DNA from: Actinomycetes bacterium
GTDB lineage: Bacteria > Actinomycetota > Acidimicrobiia > Acidimicrobiales > JAMCPL01
Length of the DNA stretch: 64,000 nt
Direction: 5' to 3'
NCBI GenBank assembly: GCA_021816935.1
Contig: JAKAWR010000001.1
Span: forward strand, 62,001-126,000
Made by a program: the position numbers and the translations under genes. Of the stretch, positions 52,580 to 60,241 are shown in pieces (within the stretch, counting starts at the first letter, position 1; the number at the start of each line of letters is the position of its first letter). The notes beneath the pieces are model-generated. The model searched no databases. It was not told the DNA's origin and saw nothing but the letters and a program-made list of their open reading frames with translations.

Positions 52580-54199
52580 TTAGGCCGGCTTTGGGTTCGA
52601 GGTGGATGTTCGCCCTGGCTCGTGGGGCTTATTGTGGACTGAGGCGGCGGCCGAGTTCGTGCGCGTGGCCCGGGAAGGCAGCAATCCGATTACCAGAACG
52701 GTTGCGGTTGTGGCTACCGCAATCGCAGCGACGTCAGCGGCACGCGAACCGTTGAGGAATCCGCTGACCGCGGCGTTCGATATCGACGTGCCAAGTGATC
52801 CGCCAATGCTACGGGCGACAGTCAACGCTCCGCCGACGGATCCGTTGACGAATGACAAAACGGAGTTGGGCAGGATCTTGAGGAAGGAAATGGCATGGAT
52901 TGACGACTGGTAGTCGACACCCTCCACGCTGCCAAGCACGGCTACTCCGAGAGCTGATCCAACCTGAATCATCGCGGAGTTGGATGCGGCTCCGACGCCA
53001 GACTGGGCGAGTGGGAGCGCCCCAAGTATTGAATCGATGGCAGGCGGCAGCATGAAGCCGATGCCCAGGCCGATGAGGAGTAGCCCATACAGAATGGGCG
53101 TATAGGACTGGAATGATGTGCTCAACCGGAACCACGCGAGCGCGGCGGTAATCAGTGCCATGCCCGATGCAACCGTCGCCTTCGTCCCGAAGCGGCGCTC
53201 CAAGAGGGGCGCCACCGCAGATCCGGCGAACAGCGGGGCTGCGAGTGGTGCCAGACGGAGGCCGGCCTGGAGTGGCGAGTACCCGAGCAGGAACTGGAGA
53301 TCCTGAGTGAGGAGGAACAGCATCCCGAGAAGTGCGAAGAAAGCAAGCGCCGCACCGGCCGAAGCAACAGAAAAGCGCCTGTTTGCAAAGAGCCGGACCT
53401 GGAGCATCGGATGATCGCTGCGCAATTCCACCATCGCAAAGATCCCGAGTAGGACAAGCCCTCCGGCCAGGGAGGCTACGACCCCCGGGGAGGTCCATCC
53501 CCAGCTGTCTGCTTCGATAATGCCGAGTAGAAGCAGTGCGAGGCCTGCCAGGGAAAGGATGGCCCCGAGCGGATCTGGCCGGGGTGCCGAAGGGTCCCTC
53601 GAATTCGGCAGTAGCAACAGGCCAGCCAGCATTGCCAGACCGGCAATGGGCACGTTGATGAGGAAAATCGACCCCCACCAGTAGTGCGCCAGCAGTAGAC
53701 CACTAACAATGGGTCCTACGACAATGCCGATTCCCTCGGTCCCCGACCAGATACCGAGTGCCGTCGCACGTTCCCGGGCATTTGTGAATACGTTGGTGAT
53801 GATTGCGAGCGTCGTCGGCATTATCAGGGCTCCACCCAGGCCCATCACCGCACGTGTGGCAATAAGTGGACCTGCGGACCGGGCGAAGGCGGACAGTACC
53901 GACCCGACGATGAATATTGCCAGCCCCGCCTGGAGAACCCACTTCCGCCCAAAGCGGTCCGCCAGGCTGCCCGAGACCAGTATCAGGCCGCCGAATACGA
54001 GCAGGTAGGAGTCGACGAACCATTGGAGCTGGACCATGCTTGCGTGAAGGTTCTTCACGAGCGTGGGCAGGGCTACGTTGAGGACCGTCGTGTCCATCGT
54101 GATAAGGAGGAGGCTCATACACAGGACCGGTAGGGCGAGCCAGCGTGCGCGGATTTGACGCAAGGTGGTAGGCGACCTCGAAACCGATACTACCTGCAC
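52580..54199 (-). CDS. MFS multidrug exporter, DHA2 (14-helix) family
   Basis: This 539-residue membrane protein has about 14 hydrophobic segments. The first helix carries the DHA2 signature LLITMDTTVLNVALPTL, and ADRFGRKWVLQAGL matches motif A. A second signature, TNARERATALGIWSGTEGIGIVVGPIVSGLL, matches motif C of drug/proton antiporters. The cytoplasmic C-terminus is polar. The start is GTG 54199, 7 bases after TAGTCT. No adjacent TetR/MarR regulator is visible. The substrate is unknown. Confidence 0.9.
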   Translation of the reverse strand: MQVVSVSRSPTTLRQIRARWLALPVLCMSLLLITMDTTVLNVALPTLVKNLHASMVQLQWFVDSYLLVFGGLILVSGSLADRFGRKWVLQAGLAIFIVGSVLSAFARSAGPLIATRAVMGLGGALIMPTTLAIITNVFTNARERATALGIWSGTEGIGIVVGPIVSGLLLAHYWWGSIFLINVPIAGLAMLAGLLLLPNSRDPSAPRPDPLGAILSLAGLALLLLGIIEADSWGWTSPGVVASLAGGLVLLGIFAMVELRSDHPMLQVRLFANRRFSVASAGAALAFFALLGMLFLLTQDLQFLLGYSPLQAGLRLAPLAAPLFAGSAVAPLLERRFGTKATVASGMALITAALAWFRLSTSFQSYTPILYGLLLIGLGIGFMLPPAIDSILGALPLAQSGVGAASNSAMIQVGSALGVAVLGSVEGVDYQSSIHAISFLKILPNSVLSFVNGSVGGALTVARSIGGSLGTSISNAAVSGFLNGSRAADVAAIAVATTATVLVIGLLPSRATRTNSAAASVHNKPHEPGRTSTSNPKPA

Positions 54200-54206
54200 T
54201 TGATGC

Positions 54207-54212
54207 AGACTA
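54207..54212 (-). promoter_or_regulatory. -10 hexamer TAGTCT for the MFS gene
   Basis: TAGTCT lies 7 bases before GTG 54199 on the minus strand. Confidence 0.45.
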
Positions 54213-54337
54213 ACTGCCGCCGGACTGCGAAATCAAGATACCTCGCCCGGGCGGGCCTGGCGGGCAGGCGCGCTACGCCTGGTGAGGGCGCCAGCTATCC
54301 GGTATCCGGCGCAGGAACTCTGAGTGACAGGCGACGG

Positions 54338-55576
54338 TCAGCGCCTAGCGGGCACGGGTGTTGTGCCCAGACGGCCGAAATTCTCGTTGAGCCATGCCAG
54401 GGCGGATTTATAAGCCTCCTGGAGAAGGTCCTCCCCTACCCGACCTCCACCCTCCGGCGCGATATCACCCATCTGCATTCCACAGACATCAGCCAGGATG
54501 GCTCCGACGGTACCTTCATGGCCGACGACGGCACTGCGAAGGTCCGGGTGGATCGGGAGACCCTCGATCGCAATCGCTAGCGGTATCCCAAGAAGAAGGT
54601 CAAGTGTCGAAAGTATGCCGGCCGTGAAGGCTTCATCAGCCCGCTGCGGGTCCAAACGGCGAGCGACTATCTCGCACATACGAGCTCTCAATAGGGAATT
54701 GCCAAGAGCCTCCTCCGACGTAGTACCCCGATCAGTCATAAGTAGGAGAGCAAGCCATGACTGCAGGCGCCTCCAGCCCACGACGACAATCGCCTCGTGG
54801 ATCGACCGTATCTCGCGGCGCAGGCCACCGGCCGCGCCGAGGCCTGCAAGTTCGATTAGCTGGGTTGCCAAAGCCGGGTCTGAACGGACGATGCGTTCCA
54901 GTTGCGATACAGGGGCCTCCTCGCTGAGCAGCGAAGCCGCCAGGTGGATCCGAGCGGCCTGACTCGGCTCGAGCGTTCGCCCGGGAATCAGCTGCGGCTT
55001 GGCAAGGAGGTAGCCCTGGAAATAATCGAATCCGTTCGCTACGCACGCGTTGAGCTGATCGAGAGTGTCTACTCCAGTTGCAATAGCGTTGAGCCCCAGG
55101 TCATGGCAATTGGTGACGAGCTGCGCCAGGGTCTGTTCCTTGAGCTCCGGAACAGGTATCTTAGCGTAGGTGGCTAGCGCAGCCAGGTCGTCGAGACCGT
55201 CGAAGGACTTCACGTCGTCTAGTGCAAGAGCGAACTCAGCCTCCAGCAGGTCCCGGCTTCGGGCGATCAGGCCATCATCGATCGGCGGATCAGAGGGAAT
55301 CTCGAGGACGGCACGCTCTGGGGGGAGCAGGCCGGGTGCGGTACCGGAGAGGAGCTGGCGCGAGACGGACCAGAACAGGAGCTTTGGCCCGACTAGGCGA
55401 TCGAGCTCGCCGGGAATTGCCTCGTACAGGGCCTCCTCGGGGATCAGGCTTCCACCGGTATAGTCGGGCGTCCACTGTGACTTTCCCCACCACCGGAAGT
55501 AGAGTTGGTAACCAAGCACACCGCTCTGTCCATGAAATATCGGTTGCCTACCAACGACGTAATCTAGGACTCCCAT
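54338..55576 (-). CDS. EAL-HDOD domain signalling protein with degenerate EAL
   Basis: This 412-residue protein has an N-terminal EAL-type TIM-barrel domain and a C-terminal HDOD domain. RQPIFHGQSGVLGYQLYFR opens the EAL half; the catalytic Glu of the normal GYELLFR is replaced by Gln, so phosphodiesterase activity is unlikely. GFDYFQGYLLAKPQLIPGR closes it. The HDOD half contains LAGLGAAGGLRREIRSIHEA and GWRRLQSWLALLLM. This combination (YuxH-like) acts as a non-enzymatic signalling adaptor in characterised cases. AAGGACGG lies just before the ATG. Confidence 0.88.
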   Translation of the reverse strand: MGVLDYVVGRQPIFHGQSGVLGYQLYFRWWGKSQWTPDYTGGSLIPEEALYEAIPGELDRLVGPKLLFWSVSRQLLSGTAPGLLPPERAVLEIPSDPPIDDGLIARSRDLLEAEFALALDDVKSFDGLDDLAALATYAKIPVPELKEQTLAQLVTNCHDLGLNAIATGVDTLDQLNACVANGFDYFQGYLLAKPQLIPGRTLEPSQAARIHLAASLLSEEAPVSQLERIVRSDPALATQLIELAGLGAAGGLRREIRSIHEAIVVVGWRRLQSWLALLLMTDRGTTSEEALGNSLLRARMCEIVARRLDPQRADEAFTAGILSTLDLLLGIPLAIAIEGLPIHPDLRSAVVGHEGTVGAILADVCGMQMGDIAPEGGGRVGEDLLQEAYKSALAWLNENFGRLGTTPVPARR

Positions 55577-55923
55577 CGTCCCGTCCTTCTACCTGGCTCC
55601 GTCATGCCGACCGACCTTTCAGGACCTCCACTCGGAGTTTCCTGTCCGCTTATTAGTCATTCTGCCGCTGGCATCTCCCGATCCCGCCGAAACCTCCCGG
55701 TTCGATCGGCACACCATCGCGCCACTTGCGCTCCCAACGTTGACCCGCTCTTACTGCCCGTTATTCCGCTCCGCCCATTCTGCTATCCCGCTCGCAAAGA
55801 CGTCTCCCGATAAGCCGGTACGCTCACTCAACATCTATTGTCGCTTGACCGGCGTAGCAGCTCGACCGGAGGGATAGCTCGACGGGCGCAACCCCTAGGT
55901 CGATGGATCCATCTTCGATCCGG
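55577..55923. other. Intergenic region between gcvT and the EAL-HDOD gene
   Basis: This is 347 bases, pyrimidine-rich on the plus strand, containing a 12-bp palindrome GATGGATCCATC near 55892-55903. It presumably holds the promoter of the EAL-HDOD gene; no hexamer at leaderless distance is seen. I see no gene. Confidence 0.35.
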
Positions 55924-57294
55924 TCATTTCACATTATCGCCTATCAGCGGGCTTCGCGTCACAATACAGGCAATCGTCGTGTTACCGCGGACAACTGACA
56001 CGACAATTCCGGAGGTGAGCCGACAGTCCGCAGGCAGTAGCGCCAGGCCGATGCCGCGCTGGAGTGACGGGCCGTACCCACCGCTCGTCAACGCTCCCAG
56101 TTCGACCTCGTGACCTGCCCCGCAGGTCCCGCTCGAGTTGGCAACAGGGTCTGTTGCAACCTGCGTCCGGCCTGCAGGCCGCGCTTCTGTGTCATCCGAC
56201 CCAGCCTTTTCGGCAGGGTTCCCCGTAACGATCCGGCTCGATGGGCCTGCTGTTCCAGGAGGTTCGGTAACCGGCAACTGCGACGAGGTGGTTGCGTCGG
56301 TGGCATTGCCCGCCTGGCCGTCACTGGCCAGGCGGGCAAACACGCGATCACCGTCACGCAAAGGCCTACGCCCCTCCCCCACTACCGCCCAGAGGAGCCG
56401 CTCAGGGCCAGCCTCCCTGGCGTGCAGGAGGGCGTCGCGACCATTGAACCGCTGCTTGTCCCATCCAATGACCCAACCGAGTCGAGCATCGAGAGGGGTG
56501 ATCCCCCGTCCCAGTTCGTGTCCGAACAGTGGCAGCCCGGCCTCGAGACGAAGGCTGTCCCGCGCTCCAAGGCCCGCTGGCACGGCACCCTCCTCGACGA
56601 GTCGCATGAAGAGTTGTCTCGCGCTGTCCGGCGGTATGTGGATCTCGACGCCATCCTCTCCGGTGTAACCGGTACCGGCCACAATGCAGTCGGTGGGCGC
56701 ACCTCCAACGCCCCCTACTGCGCCGGAAGTGATCGGACCGCCGAGCATGTCCGGAATTGCGATCGTGCTCACCGCGTTGTGGGGCACCTCGGCAGCGTCC
56801 GGGAAGACTCGTTTGAGCATCCGACGTGACCCGGGTCCCTGCACCGCAATCAGCGCCCGCTGCCTTGTGATATCTGATCCGTGGAGGGCGGCGCGGACGG
56901 TAGCCGTATTCGAAGCGTTTGCGACCACGATGAAGTCCTCGGGCTCCAGCCACCAAACGATAACGTCGTCAACAACGCTCCCGTCCGAATCGTCGAGGAG
57001 GTGGCTGTATTGGGTTGATCCCGGCCGAATCCTGCGTAGATCGTTAGACAGGGTTTCTTGTAGACGATCGTAGGCCGGGAAGCCGGCAACGCGGATGGCG
57101 CCAAGATGACTCACGTCGAACACTGCGCATTCACTCCTACACGAAAGGTGCTCGGCGACGGAGCCGTTCGGATAGAAAAGGGGCATTTCCCAACCGGCGA
57201 ATGTCGTGAACCTGGCTCCCAGCCGGACATGAACATCGTGGATAGGAGAGCGAAGCGGAGTCGCAACCCGTTGCTCGGGCCTAGACGATGGCGT
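55924..57294 (-). CDS. gcvT: Glycine cleavage T-protein (aminomethyltransferase), atypical start
   Basis: GcvT transfers the methylene group of glycine to tetrahydrofolate. Conserved segments include HDVHVRLGARFTTFAGWEMP, CAVFDVSHLGAIRV, DDVIVWWLEPEDFIVVANASN and GTGYTGEDGVEI. A ~65-residue Ser/Thr/Pro-rich insert lies near the C-terminus. The conserved N-terminus extends 36 codons upstream of the first ATG (57186). In that stretch there is no ATG, GTG or TTG before an in-frame stop at 57306. AGGAGGT at 57299-57305 is followed 4 bases later by ACG (57294), so I place the start there. Initiation at 57186 would lose conserved sequence. No gcvH or gcvP is in the window. Confidence 0.8.
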   Translation of the reverse strand, partial: TPSSRPEQRVATPLRSPIHDVHVRLGARFTTFAGWEMPLFYPNGSVAEHLSCRSECAVFDVSHLGAIRVAGFPAYDRLQETLSNDLRRIRPGSTQYSHLLDDSDGSVVDDVIVWWLEPEDFIVVANASNTATVRAALHGSDITRQRALIAVQGPGSRRMLKRVFPDAAEVPHNAVSTIAIPDMLGGPITSGAVGGVGGAPTDCIVAGTGYTGEDGVEIHIPPDSARQLFMRLVEEGAVPAGLGARDSLRLEAGLPLFGHELGRGITPLDARLGWVIGWDKQRFNGRDALLHAREAGPERLLWAVVGEGRRPLRDGDRVFARLASDGQAGNATDATTSSQLPVTEPPGTAGPSSRIVTGNPAEKAGSDDTEARPAGRTQVATDPVANSSGTCGAGHEVELGALTSGGYGPSLQRGIGLALLPADCRLTSGIVVSVVRGNTTIACIVTRSPLIGDNVK

Positions 57295-57298
57295 GGCT

Positions 57299-57305
57299 AC
57301 CTCCT
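57299..57305 (-). promoter_or_regulatory. Strong Shine-Dalgarno AGGAGGT before an ACG codon of gcvT
   Basis: AGGAGGT on the minus strand, 4 bases before ACG 57294-57292, in the frame of the conserved GcvT N-terminus. It is the only good ribosome-binding site in the region. Confidence 0.6.
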
Positions 57306-57334
57306 AAGAGCCAACCAATGCGGTACCGTCATTA

Positions 57335-57344
57335 GCGTTAACGC
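57335..57344. promoter_or_regulatory. Palindrome GCGTTAACGC upstream of gcvT
   Basis: A 10-bp perfect palindrome ~30 bases upstream of the gcvT Shine-Dalgarno, in the region expected to contain the promoter. It may be an operator; evidence is positional only. Confidence 0.3.
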
Positions 57345-57486
57345 AATGGTGTGGTGCTGCAACTGCTAGCGCACCGTTTCATAAATAACCATGCGATCTC
57401 GCCAGCCAGATGACGTCGCCGGCTGCGCCCTCGTTCTCGACGTACTCCCTGGCACGCGCATACAATGTGTTTCGCCATGCCTGTCC

Positions 57487-57511
57487 CGCAACAGTCCACC
57501 GGACTGTTGCG
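57487..57511 (-). terminator. Perfect 11-bp hairpin downstream of merR
   Basis: CGCAACAGTCC, ACC, GGACTGTTGCG: a perfect stem with a 3-base loop, 64 bases after the merR stop. No T-run follows on either strand. It is probably the transcription terminator between merR and gcvT. Confidence 0.55.
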
Positions 57512-57574
57512 TATCCTTGCCAGGCAGTGCTCCTGACTTGCCGATTATCATCACGCTATTCATGAGACGGTGTA

Positions 57575-58375
57575 CTAGCTGCTTGCGGCGCGGCGCCCGC
57601 CCACTCGGGCAGGAGCGCCTACGGCTGAAGTGTGTGAGTTGATTCCCCGCCCATTGCGCGTACGTACAGTACGAGACTCGGAGCGTCGTGCGGCCGTTCC
57701 ATCGCCCGAAATGGTATCCTCCGATCCCGCACCTGCCTGCTCTACTGCGGGCAACTGCCGTATGTCGGCATCCAGCTTGACGACCAGATCAGCAAGGCCC
57801 ACCACGTTGATAACTCCCTGGCCGCCTTTGAGTATGTCAACAAGCTGGCCATCGTCACTGACGAGGAGCGTCTTGGAGCCGGACATAACGAGAGCGCTCG
57901 ACGCGATACTGTTGCCGCCAGAACTACGAAGGCACTCGACAGCCCTCCTGGCCTGGCGGAGGGACATGCCGGAGTCCAACAGCTGCTTTACGACCTTCAG
58001 CTCCAGTACATCGTTATACGAGTAAATTCGCTGAGATCCGCTCCCTGTAGCCGCTGCTATCGATGGGGTCAGCAGGCCTGTTCGAGCCCAGTAGTCGAGT
58101 TGGCGATACGAGATTCCTACGAGTTTGCAGACCAAAGGCCCGCGGAAACCACCGACGCGACCCCCGGCACCGGGGGCGTCGTACGTCACCAACGCCGACT
58201 TGAGAGTAGATGCGGAGCCGGTCGAACTCGCACCCCGGGATCGAGAATGCCTGCCCGGGCGCTCGGCGCCAGGAACATCAGCTCCATCCGAACCGCGAGC
58301 CGTAGCCGGCACCCCCGCTCCTGATGAACCTGTAGCCTTGGCTCGACCAGCCTTGGAAGCGCCATCAACTTTCAT
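57575..58375 (-). CDS. MerR-family transcriptional regulator
   Basis: This 266-residue protein has a disordered, Ser/Gly/Arg-rich N-terminus of ~75 residues. The MerR winged helix follows: VCKLVGISYRQLDYWARTGL, then QRIYSYNDVLELKVVKQLLD and MSLRQARRAVECL. A C-terminal region (DILKGGQGVINVVGLADLV) probably serves dimerisation or sensing. There are no clustered Cys residues, so it is not a metal- or redox-type MerR. AGGAGAAGG lies ~6 bases before ATG 58375. The arrangement resembles the MerR genes found near glycine-cleavage genes in actinobacteria. Three palindromic sites lie directly upstream, which suggests autoregulation. Confidence 0.88.
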   Translation of the reverse strand: MKVDGASKAGRAKATGSSGAGVPATARGSDGADVPGAERPGRHSRSRGASSTGSASTLKSALVTYDAPGAGGRVGGFRGPLVCKLVGISYRQLDYWARTGLLTPSIAAATGSGSQRIYSYNDVLELKVVKQLLDSGMSLRQARRAVECLRSSGGNSIASSALVMSGSKTLLVSDDGQLVDILKGGQGVINVVGLADLVVKLDADIRQLPAVEQAGAGSEDTISGDGTAARRSESRTVRTRNGRGINSHTSAVGAPARVGGRRAASS

Positions 58376-58502
58376 CGAACCTTCTCCTCGCTGCAGCATT
58401 CCACCCGCTCACTCAGACCGCACCCCACTCACTTCGAAGGGCCCGCAAACTCCTCGAACAACTGGTGAAACTCTACACCATAGGCGCCGCATGACTGGCT
58501 TC
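58376..58502. promoter_or_regulatory. merR leader region
   Basis: This lies between the merR start and the first palindromic site. It carries the Shine-Dalgarno and presumably the merR promoter on the minus strand. No gene is supported. Confidence 0.35.
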
Positions 58503-58600
58503 GTAGTTACAATACTTTGAAATGGATTCTATGCGCGCGAACTTGTAATTACAAGCACTGTGTCCGCGCAGGGGCGTACGAGTTTGTAATTACGAACTCG
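58503..58600. promoter_or_regulatory. Three phased GTAATTAC palindromic sites (operator array)
   Basis: There are three sites: GTAGTTAC (58503-58510), GTAATTAC within the perfect palindrome CTTGTAATTACAAG (58542-58555), and GTAATTAC (58586-58593) within a 22-bp near-palindrome flanked by CGAGTT and AACTCG (58579-58600). Their centres are 42 and 41 bases apart, four helical turns. They lie between gltD and merR, 128-225 bases before the merR start. MerR-type dimers bind such palindromes, so merR is the first candidate ligand. Confidence 0.7.
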
Positions 58601-58721
58601 AGTCGGGTGGAGTCGGTCACGGAGAAGGCCCCCCTCAGGCGATCGGAGCCGGGCTCGTTCGATTCGGCGCGGGACCTAGCCGCCAAAATCTACTTGCTCA
58701 CCGCAGCGCGTGCGGAGAGTG

Positions 58722-58739
58722 CGCTATTAGGCGATAGCG
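58722..58739 (-). terminator. Weak hairpin at the end of gltD
   Basis: CGCTAT, six bases, ATAGCG: a 6-bp stem overlapping the gltD stop. No T-run. Confidence 0.3.
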
Positions 58740-60241
58740 ACGCTACCGGGAGCGAGAGGAGCAGGAAGGAGGCTGTCCCTGCCGGTTAGGTAACTGTCCA
58801 CGGCGGCGGCACACGAACGCCCTTCCGCTATGGCCCAGACGACGAGCGACTGACCCCTCGCCGCATCTCCGCACGCGAACACGCCCCGTTTCATCGTCAT
58901 CCACCGGGAGTCGACTTCGATGCGGTGCCTCTCGTCGACGGCCGGCGGACCCTCTCCGGGGTGGCCTGCGCCGGCAAAGCCGAGGGCGAGAATCGCCAGC
59001 TCACACGCTATCTCCCTTTCGGTGCCGTCGATCGGGCGGAAGCTCACCCGGCCGCCTTCTACGGCCGTCTCGACCTCCTGGCAGGCCAGCGCACGCAGCC
59101 GGCCATCCGGGCCGCCGAGAAAGCGGTTAGTCGTGATCGAGTAGAGCCGCTCGCCCCCTTCCTCGTGAGCGGAGCCCACCCGGAAGACGATCGGGTAGCC
59201 AGGCCATGGCTGCGCCTCGGGGCGTGCCTCCGGTGGCCTGGGAAGAATCTCGAGCTGCGTGACCGACACAGCGCCCTGGCGATGAGCGGTGCCCAGGCAA
59301 TCGGCCCCTGTGTCGCCACCGCCGATAATAACCACCCGCTTGCCGTTTGCGTCAACCGGGGGGCTGTCCAGGATGCCCTCCCTCACAAGGTTGGAGGGGA
59401 CGAGGTACTCGAGGGCGAGATGGACTCCGGCGAGATCCCTGCCGGGTATCGGCAGATCCCGTGGTTGCGGTGTGCCCACAGAGAGGACAACCGCGTCGAA
59501 CTGTTCTTCGACCCGGGCAAGCTCGACCCTGGTAGAGGGCCCCGCAGAACCGGCGAGCAAGCCCGGTTGCGGCTCGCCGCCGGCCTGCCAGACGACTTCG
59601 ACACCGCAGCGGAACTCGACCCCTTCGGCTACAAGCTGCTCGAGCCGCCTGTCGAGGATGCGCTTTTCCAGCTTGAACTCGGGAATCCCGTAGCGGAGCA
59701 GTCCTCCTGGCCTCGGTGACCGCTCGATGACCTCTACCCGATGACCTGCCCGGCGAAGCTGCTGCGCCGCTGCGAGCCCGGCAGGACCGGAGCCGACGAC
59801 GGCGACCGATTTGCCCGTCTCGTGGTTCGGCCGCAGGGGTACGGTGATCCCGGCAGCAAAGGAGCGCTCTGCTATCTCGTACTCCATCCTCTCGATCGTG
59901 ACGGCATCCGAGTTGATGCCGAGGACGCACGCGGCCTCGCATGGCGCCGGGCAGAGGCGCCCGGTGAACTCGGGGAAGTTGTTGGTTGCATGAAGGCGGT
60001 CAGCGGCGTCGGCCCACCAGCCGCGGTAGGAGAGGTCGTTCCACTCCGGGATCAGGTTCCCGAGTGGGCACCCGAGATGGCAGAACGGGATCCCGCAGTC
60101 CATGCAGCGAGCTGCCTGTTCCCTGACCGCCTGCTCGGGGAAGGGCTCGTAGACTTCCCGCCAATCGCGAACCCGGACGGCGACGGGGCGACGATCTGGC
60201 AGCCTGCGAGAGAACTCGAGAAAGCCGGTCGCCTTACCCAC
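58727..60241 (-). CDS. gltD: Glutamate synthase small (NADPH) subunit
   Basis: GltD passes electrons from NADPH through FAD and iron-sulfur clusters to the large subunit. The 504-residue product has the Cys-rich N-terminus [23 protein letters not shown] for [4Fe-4S] clusters, FAD-binding [17 protein letters not shown], and NADPH-binding [15 protein letters not shown]. Near the C-terminus [19 protein letters not shown] completes the FAD site. The start overlaps the gltB stop by 8 bases. It is the distal gene of a gltB-gltD operon. Confidence 0.96.
   Translation of the reverse strand: MGKATGFLEFSRRLPDRRPVAVRVRDWREVYEPFPEQAVREQAARCMDCGIPFCHLGCPLGNLIPEWNDLSYRGWWADAADRLHATNNFPEFTGRLCPAPCEAACVLGINSDAVTIERMEYEIAERSFAAGITVPLRPNHETGKSVAVVGSGPAGLAAAQQLRRAGHRVEVIERSPRPGGLLRYGIPEFKLEKRILDRRLEQLVAEGVEFRCGVEVVWQAGGEPQPGLLAGSAGPSTRVELARVEEQFDAVVLSVGTPQPRDLPIPGRDLAGVHLALEYLVPSNLVREGILDSPPVDANGKRVVIIGGGDTGADCLGTAHRQGAVSVTQLEILPRPPEARPEAQPWPGYPIVFRVGSAHEEGGERLYSITTNRFLGGPDGRLRALACQEVETAVEGGRVSFRPIDGTEREIACELAILALGFAGAGHPGEGPPAVDERHRIEVDSRWMTMKRGVFACGDAARGQSLVVWAIAEGRSCAAAVDSYLTGRDSLLPAPLAPGSVAIA

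Noticed and set aside
57307-57480. A glycine riboswitch upstream of gcvT
   Set aside because: I looked for the tandem aptamer pattern and found only a 10-bp palindrome and a hairpin; no conserved aptamer core is visible.
58517-58789. A 90-codon plus-strand frame between merR and gltD
   Set aside because: It runs through the palindromic operator sites and into the end of gltD and has no recognisable domain.
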